64,000 nt of DNA from Burkholderiales bacterium (GTDB lineage: Bacteria > Pseudomonadota > Gammaproteobacteria > Burkholderiales > Usitatibacteraceae). The position numbers and the translations under genes are program-made. The notes below the pieces were generated by a model. It saw only the letters and a program-made list of their open reading frames with translations. It ran no database searches and had not been told where the DNA came from. Position 1 is the stretch's first letter; the number at the start of each line of letters is the position of its first letter. The DNA is taken from contig JANYDB010000039.1 in assembly GCA_025359985.1 (NCBI GenBank), positions 1 through 64,000 of the forward strand. The letters run 5' to 3'. Of the stretch, positions 1 through 9,242 are shown piece by piece.

Positions 1-435
1 AGCCAGTTTGAGCGCGCGTGCAACGTCGACTTGATCGAGCCAGCTAACGACAACTTATCCACAGCGACAATGCAAAACAGCCAATCCGCTCGGCTGACAA
101 AAAGAGCGGCTTAAACCCTCCATGAAAAGTGGACAGGATCATCAAACTAAATTAAATGATAAATACGAGCAAAAATATCGGCAGAAAAATTTGCCTTGAG
201 ACCATTCCTTGGCGATACGCTGACAATACGCGAACCTATTGTCAGACAAGACAAGTGCCCGTCCAGCTTGCCGTTTAAGCCAAAAAAGCTTGAAAATGCC
301 CGTGGATAGGGGAGTTTATTTTTTTATTTGATGACGGGTCGCAATACAAAAAGTAATTGAAAAAGTATTAAATGTACTGCGGTCGCATATTCCGACTAAA
401 ATAATCTCAACAAAACCTGAGCGGAAAGATATTTC

Positions 436-1143
436 ATGAGAATTGCACTGCTTGAAGATGATGTTGATATTGGATCTGCGATGCTGCAATGGCTTGAGGG
501 AGCGGGCCATACAATCCATCATTTTGTGTCAGGCAAAGCGATCGTGCGTGAGGCCGGGCGTGAAAGCTATGATTTATTTATTCTCGATTGGCATGTGCCC
601 GATCTTTCAGGAGAAGAAGTGCTTAAGTGGCTGCGTGAAAAACAGCAATCCACCACGCCGGTTTTATTTGCAACCAGTCGCGATTCTGAAGAAGACATTG
701 TTTCCGCGCTGACTAACGGCGCAGATGACTACATGATCAAGCCCGTGCGTCGTCTGGAATTGCTGGCACGGGTAGAAGCGTTATTGAGGCGCGCGCGCCC
801 GAAAGCGGCAGAAACTGATGCAGTTGAGATCGCGTCTTATCGGATTGATGTGGTTAATCGCTTGGTCAATTTTGATGGCAATGATGTTGAAATGACCGAT
901 AAAGAATACGACCTCACATTGTTTTTGTTTAGAAATATAGGTCGTTTATTATCCCGGGGCCACATTTCTGAAAGTGTCTGGGGCCGTAGTGCCGAGGTTC
1001 AGTCGCGTACGGTCGATACGCATATCAGCCGAATCCGTAAGAAACTTGAATTGGGATCAGAGCGCGGTATAAGGCTGACGCCAGTCTACAATTTTGGTTA
1101 CCGCCTTGAGCGCGTTACGGTTGCCGACAAGCCTGCTATTTAG
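436..1143 (+). CDS. OmpR/PhoB-family DNA-binding response regulator
   Basis: N-terminal receiver (MRIALLEDDVDIG, LFILDWHVPDLSGEEVL, DDYMIKPV) and C-terminal winged helix (LLSRGHISESVWG, RTVDTHISRIRKKL). Confidence 0.93.
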   Translation: MRIALLEDDVDIGSAMLQWLEGAGHTIHHFVSGKAIVREAGRESYDLFILDWHVPDLSGEEVLKWLREKQQSTTPVLFATSRDSEEDIVSALTNGADDYMIKPVRRLELLARVEALLRRARPKAAETDAVEIASYRIDVVNRLVNFDGNDVEMTDKEYDLTLFLFRNIGRLLSRGHISESVWGRSAEVQSRTVDTHISRIRKKLELGSERGIRLTPVYNFGYRLERVTVADKPAI

Positions 1144-1202
1144 CGGCTACCGGCATCGCGTACCGATGCCGGTAGCCAGATTGATATACAAGTGTCCGTT
1201 GA

Positions 1203-2882
1203 GTGCATCCATTGCCGTCGGCTATTAAGATAATTGTTCTTTCAATGGAAACCCCCATGCTCAATTTCAGGCCGATGTATAGGGCGCTTTATCTGCTGCT
1301 TCTGAGCTTGAGCCTATGGTTTAGCAGTGGCATTAAAGCGCAAGAGCCTCGTTACTATATTCATACCGCGTTACAGAGCGATACCTTGATCGGTATCGCC
1401 AACCGTTATTTAATTAAACGTAAGGATTGGCAGGCCATAAAGTCGGTCAATAAAATCGAAAACCCTAACCGTATTCCGGTGGGCACGCGCATCAAGATTC
1501 CTGTTACGTTGATGCGCACCGAGCTCATCAACGCTGAAGTGATCGCGTTACAGGGACAAGTGGAATCAAGCAATGGCGTGTTGGCGGTCGGTAGCCGCGT
1601 AGGCGAAGGCGACAAACTTAAAACGGGCAGCAACGGCTTTATCAGCATTCGTCTTGCCGATGGCTCGATACTTAAGGTGCAGTCAAAATCGTCGATTCAG
1701 CTTGAGAATGCACGTCAGCTTACTAATACCGGTGGCATAGGCGATACCGTGGTGAAGCTGGAACAAGGCCGCGTCGAGACCAGCGTGACCAAGCAAAAAG
1801 GGTCCGGTGCACGTTATGAAATTCGTACGCCCACTTCCAACATGGGCGTTCGTGGCACGGTATTTCGTGTGGGCAGCGATGACACCGGACGTCGTGCATT
1901 GAGCGAAGTAGTGGAGGGCATGGTTGATGTCGGCTCAACGGGCCAGGCAAAGATATTGCCGCTACCAGCTGGTTTCGGTACGGTGGTTGAAGCGGGCAAG
2001 CCGCCATCCGCGCCTATTTCGTTGCTGCCCGCGCCTGATTTAAGCGCGGTGGCCACTGTTGCATCAAAACCTCAGATTCGTATTCAATTTCCGGCGCTAG
2101 CGCTCGCACAGGGCTATCGAGGGCAGGTCGCTACCGATGCGGCATTTACGAATTTGATTATGGATGTAACCGCTATGTTGCCCATAATCGATTTGGTAAA
2201 TCTGCCAGATGGTCAATTGTTTTTGCGGGTGCGAGGGTTTGACCAGAATGGTTTGGAAGGTATAGATGCTACTAAATCCTTGCTCCTCAAAGCCACGCCC
2301 AGGCCGCCATTGCTTTTGTACCCGGCAGATAATGCCCAAGTAAGTTCCGGTCAGGCGCGCTTTGAATGGATAAATGCGGTAGAGGCTATCGGGTATCTTA
2401 TCCAGATTGACCATAACGCCGCTTTCACCACGCCTCCTATCAATAAAAAAATAATAGCGGGCCGTGTATTTACACCTGAAACACCATTAGTGCCTGGCCA
2501 ATATCAGTGGCGCGTGGCCACCGTGCGAGGCAATGGTGATGTGGGACCGTATAGCGAAGCTCAATTTTTTATGGTGCGCGATGCCGCCATTAAGCTTGAT
2601 ACCCCCAATATTAAAGGTGGTGATGCACGCTTCTCCTGGAGTGGAAAACCCGGGCAATTCTATCAATTCCAACTATCACGTACCGAACGATTTAGTAAAA
2701 TCGTGGAAGATCGGGTAGTTGATAAAACCGAAGTAGCCATCGACGGACTGGCAAAAAATGTCTATTACATTAGAGTCCGCGCAGTCGATAAGCCCGCCGC
2801 AAAATCAACTGACGCCGCCGCGGAATATAAAGGTGTGTGGAGCGATACCGCCCAGGTTGAAATCTACGGTTCAATATTCTGA
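1203..2882 (+). CDS. Exported LysM and FecR domain protein (start may be 1245 or 1257)
   Basis: Hydrophobic leader, LysM-like YYIHTALQSDTLIGIANRYL, then FecR-like core (GDKLKTGSNGFISIRLADGSILKVQSKSSIQL, MGVRGTVFRVG). Confidence 0.85.
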   Translation: MHPLPSAIKIIVLSMETPMLNFRPMYRALYLLLLSLSLWFSSGIKAQEPRYYIHTALQSDTLIGIANRYLIKRKDWQAIKSVNKIENPNRIPVGTRIKIPVTLMRTELINAEVIALQGQVESSNGVLAVGSRVGEGDKLKTGSNGFISIRLADGSILKVQSKSSIQLENARQLTNTGGIGDTVVKLEQGRVETSVTKQKGSGARYEIRTPTSNMGVRGTVFRVGSDDTGRRALSEVVEGMVDVGSTGQAKILPLPAGFGTVVEAGKPPSAPISLLPAPDLSAVATVASKPQIRIQFPALALAQGYRGQVATDAAFTNLIMDVTAMLPIIDLVNLPDGQLFLRVRGFDQNGLEGIDATKSLLLKATPRPPLLLYPADNAQVSSGQARFEWINAVEAIGYLIQIDHNAAFTTPPINKKIIAGRVFTPETPLVPGQYQWRVATVRGNGDVGPYSEAQFFMVRDAAIKLDTPNIKGGDARFSWSGKPGQFYQFQLSRTERFSKIVEDRVVDKTEVAIDGLAKNVYYIRVRAVDKPAAKSTDAAAEYKGVWSDTAQVEIYGSIF

Positions 2883-2980
2883 ATGTGGTTGCTCTGCCGT
2901 CAAGCTCGCGCCGTTAAAGTTAAAGCTGAGGCTCGTTAAGTGCATGTTATGTTGATGTCACATTTACGCTCAGCGCGCGC

Positions 2981-5464
2981 GTGAAAATCCCCGCTGTCCT
3001 GAACACGTTACGTCATCCTGTCATTCGTGAGTGGTTAGTGATTTTGCTGCTGCTGTCGTCAGCGGTATTATTTTCACTGCGAGGTGAATGGTTTTCACGT
3101 CTTGATCAAACTCTTTATGATCAGGCAATCAGCCTCTGGCAGCGTCCCGCGCAGCGCGATATTGTGATTATCGGTATTGATGAGGAAAGCCTGCGGCAAT
3201 TTGGACGCTGGCCATGGCGGCGAAACATTCATGCAACCCTGCTCGAATACCTGGCAACGGCAGGTGCAAAAGTAGTGGCGCTGGATATTATTTTGTCCGA
3301 AGCGGATCAGCGAGATGCGCCCAGTGATATGTTGTTGGCCCAGGCCATAAAGCATAATCAACGGGTAATATTGCCTGTAACCGCCCGCACCAGCGATGAA
3401 AATTTGACGGGTGAATCGCAACCCATACCGGAATTTTCTCAGGCCGCAGCCCGGCTCGGACACATCACCACGCAGTTTGATTCAGACGGGGTGGTGCGCA
3501 TGGTTTTTTTGCGCGCTGGGATGACGTATCCGCGCCATGATCTGCTGGCACTGGCGGCGCTCGCGGTTGCGGAGCCTGAACGCTGGACCAATTCCATTGC
3601 ATTGCCCGGCGAGTCCGTGCCACAAAACCGTGCGCGTGGAATTTTATGGGCAGCCGATCATGCCTATTTAATACCTTACGCTGGGCCGCCGGGACATTTC
3701 AAGGCGCTGCCCTATTTTACGGTGCTCCGCGGCGATTATCCGCCCACATTTTTCAAAGATAAAATCGTTTTGGTGGGCATGACTGCATCTGGTTTAAGTG
3801 ATGAATTTCCGACACCTGTTTCGGGCCTTGAGAGGGCGATGTCAGGAATTGAAATTCATGCGAATGTGCTGCAGGCGTTACGCGAGGGTGTTGATCTCAG
3901 GCGCATGTCGCTGCAGCTGTCAGCTACGCTCAGCGTCTGTATTCTGCTATTTTTAATGCTGGCCTATTTATGGCTAAGCCCTCGTCAGTCTATTGTGCTT
4001 ACCGCGATGCTGGGTATCGCAATTATTTTATCGACCCTGCTTCTATTTCGCTACGGCGCTATATGGGCGCCGCCCGTACCCTTGCTGTTTGGCTTAATCT
4101 TGGCCTATCCAATCTGGAGTTGGCGCAAACTGGAAGCCACCCAACGCTACCTCAATGAGGAACTCGTCAGCCTAGAACGCGAGCCAAGTTTTGTTGCATC
4201 AGAAACAGCGCAGGCGCTTTTATCACTACCGCCATCGCCCATCATCTTTGTGCCTGATGTGGTCGAGCAGCGTATTGTTGCGTTACGTATGGCTACCCAA
4301 CGGCTGAGAAACCTGAATAGATTTGTCGTCAACAGTATGGAAAGCTTGCCGGCGGCCGCGCTGGTAACGGATTTCAAAGGCAAAGTGATGCTGGCCAATA
4401 CCGGCGCGGATCGTTTATTTGATGCTGGTGTTGTCTTGCCAACGCAAACGTCAGCGCAACCGCAGCCGCTACTGAAGTTACAGCCATTGAATGGACTTGA
4501 TGTATTTGACCTCATGGCCGATATTTATCATCACGAAAACCGCAGTTGGCGAGAGCTGTGGGCCGGTGTTGCGAACAATATGAGCGTGATTACGGTAGAG
4601 GCTACAGGTCGCGATGATCATGAGTACCTGGTGCAAATAGCGCCATCGTTTACAAACAGCGGTGTACATACCGCGACGATTGTGACGTTGACGGATATTT
4701 CATCGCTGCGCGAATCCGAGCGCCGTCGTGACGAGGCGTTGCGCTTCCTTTCGCATGATATGCGTTCACCACAGGCATCCATTCTCACGCTGCTGGAAAT
4801 GCAGCGCGATGACCCCGGCAGCATGACAAACGAAAAACTGTACGATCGGATTGGCCGTTACGCGCGCCGCACCCTGACGCTGGCCGATGATTTTTTGCGG
4901 CTGGCTAAAGCGGAACGGTCCAGGCCGCAGGATTTCGATCCGCTGGATTTGAGTGAGCTGTTGCTGGATGCCACCGAGGAAGGCTGGTCGCTGGCTACGG
5001 CGAAGAATATTCAGGTGGTGAGTGATGTTCCCATGGATGAGGCATGGGTGAGTGGCGATCGTGATTTGCTCACACGAATGCTGGTGAATCTGTTGTCTAA
5101 TGCCATTAAATATAGCCCCCCGCACACCACCGTGTCATGTCGGCTGCATCTGGAATCTGCATCGTGGGTTATGGAAATTACCGATCAAGGCTATGGGATT
5201 GCAGCGGCCGATATCTCAAAACTCTTTACACGTTTTGCCCGCATTCGGCAGGAAGGACAACCCGAAGAAGAAGGCATAGGTCTGGGCCTGGCATTCGTGA
5301 AGACCGTCGTGTTACGTCATAACGGGTCTATTTCAGTGAAGAGTAAAACAGCCGCTTTGGGGGATGCTGTTGAAAGCGCAGCGATTGCTACCATTGAACA
5401 TGTCCGGCGCTGTGGCACCACATTTACGGTAAAGCTGCCGGCGATTGATCGGCCCGCAAATTAA
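2981..5464 (+). CDS. CHASE2-domain sensor histidine kinase (GTG start)
   Basis: CHASE2-like N-terminus (RDIVIIGIDEESLRQFGRWPWRRNIHATLL), transmembrane segments, H-box FLSHDMRSPQASI, N-box NLLSNAIKYSPP, G-box GIGLGLAFVK. Confidence 0.93.
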   Translation: MKIPAVLNTLRHPVIREWLVILLLLSSAVLFSLRGEWFSRLDQTLYDQAISLWQRPAQRDIVIIGIDEESLRQFGRWPWRRNIHATLLEYLATAGAKVVALDIILSEADQRDAPSDMLLAQAIKHNQRVILPVTARTSDENLTGESQPIPEFSQAAARLGHITTQFDSDGVVRMVFLRAGMTYPRHDLLALAALAVAEPERWTNSIALPGESVPQNRARGILWAADHAYLIPYAGPPGHFKALPYFTVLRGDYPPTFFKDKIVLVGMTASGLSDEFPTPVSGLERAMSGIEIHANVLQALREGVDLRRMSLQLSATLSVCILLFLMLAYLWLSPRQSIVLTAMLGIAIILSTLLLFRYGAIWAPPVPLLFGLILAYPIWSWRKLEATQRYLNEELVSLEREPSFVASETAQALLSLPPSPIIFVPDVVEQRIVALRMATQRLRNLNRFVVNSMESLPAAALVTDFKGKVMLANTGADRLFDAGVVLPTQTSAQPQPLLKLQPLNGLDVFDLMADIYHHENRSWRELWAGVANNMSVITVEATGRDDHEYLVQIAPSFTNSGVHTATIVTLTDISSLRESERRRDEALRFLSHDMRSPQASILTLLEMQRDDPGSMTNEKLYDRIGRYARRTLTLADDFLRLAKAERSRPQDFDPLDLSELLLDATEEGWSLATAKNIQVVSDVPMDEAWVSGDRDLLTRMLVNLLSNAIKYSPPHTTVSCRLHLESASWVMEITDQGYGIAAADISKLFTRFARIRQEGQPEEEGIGLGLAFVKTVVLRHNGSISVKSKTAALGDAVESAAIATIEHVRRCGTTFTVKLPAIDRPAN

Positions 5465-5476
5465 TTATTGCTCGCG

Positions 5477-6589
5477 TTATGCAATGGCCTGAAAGACGTA
5501 AATCCCGTTTTCAGCTTGTATTCGTTTGGCACGACCCGCGTACCAAAGATAATGTAAGTGCGCGATGGCCTCTCCCATTGCAAACACCAGTTGATGGTTA
5601 TCCAGCTCGCGCTTGAACAGTACGGGTAAAATTTCCGCCGCTGATTTAGGTTCACGAATAGCCACCATTAATTCCGCCAGCCGTTGTTCGTGATGCAGCG
5701 CCAACTGTGCAATTCGTTCATGTACACCCGTAAATACACGGTCATGCGAAGGCAATACCAGCGTCGCTGCGGGCAACGATGAAAATTTATCCATGCTGTC
5801 AAGGAACTGCTTGAGCGGATTGGCTTCCGGCTGATTGCCCCACACGCCGACATTGGTGGTGATGCGTGGCAGCACCTGATCGCCCGAAATCAGCACACTG
5901 TCACCGTTTAAAGAGTCAGTTGAAGAGCCGGTCGAAAACAATACCGCATGCTCAGGCGCATGACCCAAGACGGTCTTCACCGTCCAGTGCCGCGTACCAA
6001 TGCGCAAGCTGTCGCCGTCAATAAGCCGATGATATTGGCGGGGTAGCGTTGGGACACCGCGCTTGTAAGCATTGCTGCGTTCATTTTGTGCCACCGCAAA
6101 ATCAGGACGAATGCGGGCGAGTCCGTGCGCGATAAAAAACGCAGCCGTAGTGGCGCGGTCAAAGCCTGATGTGTCCTCGGCCGCCGCGTGAGCTGATAAA
6201 AATTCAGTGGCCGTCATCCATACTGGTGCGCCGGTACGCTCATGCAGCCATGCCGCGCAGCCGACATGGTCGGGGTGATAGTGGGTAACGATAATGCGCT
6301 TGACGGGCATACCCTGCATGGTCTCAACAAAGTGCCGTTCCCACCATGTGTGAGTCTGGGCCATGCCGTAGCCCGTATCGACAATCGTCCAGCCTCGGCC
6401 TTTTATTTCACCTCCACCATCCCCTGCCCCATCGCCCATCAGATCGCCATCCGCATCATGGTCTTCCAGCAACCATAAATTAATGTGATCAAGCTTGAAC
6501 GGCAGCGGCATGCGAATCCAGTAAATACCGGGTGCGACCAGAATGGATTGGCCAGGTGCTGGCGGGGTTCCATGAGGATAGGCAATCAT
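5477..6589 (-). CDS. MBL-fold metallo-hydrolase
   Basis: VTHYHPDHVG metal motif, WTIVDTGYG, GHAPEHAVL, LPSHDRVF. Confidence 0.9.
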   Translation of the reverse strand: MIAYPHGTPPAPGQSILVAPGIYWIRMPLPFKLDHINLWLLEDHDADGDLMGDGAGDGGGEIKGRGWTIVDTGYGMAQTHTWWERHFVETMQGMPVKRIIVTHYHPDHVGCAAWLHERTGAPVWMTATEFLSAHAAAEDTSGFDRATTAAFFIAHGLARIRPDFAVAQNERSNAYKRGVPTLPRQYHRLIDGDSLRIGTRHWTVKTVLGHAPEHAVLFSTGSSTDSLNGDSVLISGDQVLPRITTNVGVWGNQPEANPLKQFLDSMDKFSSLPAATLVLPSHDRVFTGVHERIAQLALHHEQRLAELMVAIREPKSAAEILPVLFKRELDNHQLVFAMGEAIAHLHYLWYAGRAKRIQAENGIYVFQAIA

Positions 6590-6686
6590 CGATGGTGTAC
6601 TCGGTTCCGCCTATTCAAAAAGCTTGCTTAATCGCACACTCAAATGCAAACTCATGCAGAAAGTCAAATTAACCACCATAAAAATA

Positions 6687-9038
6687 TTACTTGGTCATCG
6701 CCACAAACACACCGTCCCAGTTTTTGCCGGGAGGTTTGATCTTGAAATTCGCAATGCGCTGGAGATAAACTTTATAAACCTTACGCTGCGGATCGGATTG
6801 CGCGAGCACCGTCAACATTTGCTCAGCATCATCCCAACGCTGCTCTTTGTAACGATCCAGCGCGCGGTGAAAACGCTCAATTTCATCAAGTATTTGATCA
6901 ACAATTTCACCTTTTAAGCCTACCGGTTCAAAAATAGTGATGGGTTCCAATTTACCTTTGACGCGGATACGATCAAGCTCACGATAGACCACTAGCGGCA
7001 CAGTATTAACGATATTTTCAGAAACCAGAATACCGACGCCATATTCCTTGGTCTGCCCTTCAAGTCGCGCAGCCAGATTGACGGCATCGCCCATCACGGT
7101 GTACGCGCGACGGAACGTAGAACCCATATCGCCGACGCTCATAATTCCGCAATTAAGCCCCACGCCAATTTCTAGTTTCGGCCAGCCGCGTTTGAGATAT
7201 TCGGGGCCAATTTCCTTGATCCTTTTTTGCATGGCCAACGCCGACAAAAGCGCGTGCTCGGCATGCTTTTCATCCTTCAGTGGCGCACCCCAAAACGCCA
7301 TAATGGCATCGCCGATATATTTGTCAATGGTGCCGCGTTGTACCTGAATCGTTTCGGTCATCACCGTGAGATAGTCATTCATCATCGCGGTAAGTTCAGT
7401 TGCAGACAAACCTTCGGAAATAGACGTGAAATTACGCACATCGGAAAACAGCACCGTCATGTCGCGGCTTTCGCCTTGAGTGGAATAGTTGGCTGGATTT
7501 TTAGCCATTTCTTCCACCAGTTCTTTCGGTACATAGGTGCCGAAAATACCGGTGATCTGGCGCTTGGAGCGGGCCTCAATAAAAAAGCCGTAAGCCATGT
7601 TAAATAAGTAAAGTATGCCGATCATGAGCAGTGGCATTGCGAGCGGCAGTATCAGATTTTGGCCCCACCAGTATAGGTTAAACGCAATCAGCAGCGCGGC
7701 GGTTGCCACCACCGTAACTGTTGACCATATAGGATTTAATTTTACGAGGGCTACGGCAAGTATCAAACCGATTAACAAAATCATGCATATTTTGATGGCG
7801 GCTTCAAAGTGGGGCTTGCGTTTGATATTGTTATCCAGATAGCCGGAGATCATATTGGCATGGGTCTCGACCCCCGGATAAATCCGATCAACCGGCGTAT
7901 TGCGTAAATCAAACAAGCCTTGAGCCGAGGTGCCAACGAGTGCAATTTTCCCGTCCAGCTCGCCCGTTGTTAGTTTCCCCTGCAGTACATCAGTTGCGGA
8001 AATATAACGAAACATCGGCGAGCCACCACGGTAAGGAATGAGCGCGGTACCGTCATCATCGATGGAAACTTTCGTTTTATTGCCAAACTGAACATTGTCT
8101 AGACGAGCGATACCATCGCCTTCATCGTCACGCATTTTGACGCGGATCGCTTCGTTATCAAGATAGGTCCGATAGACCGCAGTTGAGAGCGATTCATAAA
8201 AGCCGTCTTTGTATTTAATAAAGATTGGCACTCGCCTCAGTACGCCATCAAAATCTATTTGCGGCAAAATATGGCCGGTCGCGGAGGCAGATTCCTGTAA
8301 CGGTTTAAGGTTGCCACTGTAACCGATGATTGCCTGCGAGAAAAAAGGCTTGCCATTAAACGTGCTGCTGGTGAAAGTAGATGCCGGCAATACCCCTAAT
8401 TCAAGAGATGCTGATTTATCGTTGCTTTGGTTACTGCCAGCTGCAAACGCCAACACTACGGAGTGTTTCGCAATTTCATCGGCAAAGCGCGCGTCAAAAT
8501 CGAGTGCGGGACGAATTTCTGCTAATTTTTCCTGAAATTCCGTGTTGGATTTCAGTTCATTTTTACTAAGTGATTCTAATTTTTGCAGTCCCGAGCTGGT
8601 GTCTGCTTCCGGAAAAAGTATGTCGAATCCGACCACCTTTGTCTTGTAATCATTAAACAGTTTCTTGACTAAAAGTGCCATTTTGTCCCGACCCCACGGC
8701 CAGTGACCCTCAGCTTCCAGACTCTTTTCGTCAATATCGATGATGACAATACGGGGGTCAATTGTTTCCGGCATGGTCGCCCGCAAACGGGTGTCATAGG
8801 TTTGAAGCTCTAGCCGCTGAAAAAAGGTCAGTGGCTCGCCGAATATATAGTTCAGAACAAACAGAGCAACGATGGCAATGCCGAGACCGGCGCGGATCGC
8901 GACGTTGATAGAAGAAAAATATTTTGTCCAGATCTGTCTGATATCAAACTTGGCGTTCATTTTGCTTCCCCGCTTATGTTTTTTTGTGAAAAGCCATTTG
9001 TTAAATTGGGCTAATCGTTTTTTGATAGACGGCGGCAT
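6687..9038 (-). CDS. CHASE2-domain class III adenylate/guanylate cyclase (start may be internal, near 8960)
   Basis: CHASE2 motif (PRIVIIDIDEKSLEAEGHWPWGRDKMALLVKKL) and cyclase catalytic motifs (DMTVLFSDVRNFTSISE, KYIGDAIMAFWGAP, GDAVNLAARLEGQTK). Confidence 0.93.
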   Translation of the reverse strand: MPPSIKKRLAQFNKWLFTKKHKRGSKMNAKFDIRQIWTKYFSSINVAIRAGLGIAIVALFVLNYIFGEPLTFFQRLELQTYDTRLRATMPETIDPRIVIIDIDEKSLEAEGHWPWGRDKMALLVKKLFNDYKTKVVGFDILFPEADTSSGLQKLESLSKNELKSNTEFQEKLAEIRPALDFDARFADEIAKHSVVLAFAAGSNQSNDKSASLELGVLPASTFTSSTFNGKPFFSQAIIGYSGNLKPLQESASATGHILPQIDFDGVLRRVPIFIKYKDGFYESLSTAVYRTYLDNEAIRVKMRDDEGDGIARLDNVQFGNKTKVSIDDDGTALIPYRGGSPMFRYISATDVLQGKLTTGELDGKIALVGTSAQGLFDLRNTPVDRIYPGVETHANMISGYLDNNIKRKPHFEAAIKICMILLIGLILAVALVKLNPIWSTVTVVATAALLIAFNLYWWGQNLILPLAMPLLMIGILYLFNMAYGFFIEARSKRQITGIFGTYVPKELVEEMAKNPANYSTQGESRDMTVLFSDVRNFTSISEGLSATELTAMMNDYLTVMTETIQVQRGTIDKYIGDAIMAFWGAPLKDEKHAEHALLSALAMQKRIKEIGPEYLKRGWPKLEIGVGLNCGIMSVGDMGSTFRRAYTVMGDAVNLAARLEGQTKEYGVGILVSENIVNTVPLVVYRELDRIRVKGKLEPITIFEPVGLKGEIVDQILDEIERFHRALDRYKEQRWDDAEQMLTVLAQSDPQRKVYKVYLQRIANFKIKPPGKNWDGVFVAMTK

Positions 9039-9179
9039 ATTAGGAACGCTGACACTTGCAGCGAGATTATGCCTCCCAAGCTAGGGATTGTTGCATATTT
9101 GCATGTGGGGTTGGGAATCCTCTGAGTGAGGTAGCAGAATTTTTGGATTTACCGGTCTATTATGGCTAACCTAAACGGT

Positions 9180-9211
9180 GCAGGCCAGCTTAAAACATTA
9201 GGCTGGCCTGC
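9180..9211 (-). terminator. Candidate terminator hairpin downstream of the PhoX-like gene
   Basis: Perfect 10-bp inverted repeat GCAGGCCAGC / GCTGGCCTGC around a 12-nt loop, just past the minus-strand stop at 9243. No strong U-tract. Confidence 0.5.
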
Positions 9212-9242
9212 ATCAAAGACAAACTAAAACCGGATGACAAAA

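Noticed and set aside
55-63. Perfect DnaA-box consensus TTATCCACA
   Set aside because: Only one copy seen, with no box cluster, AT-rich unwinding region or dnaA/dnaN context.
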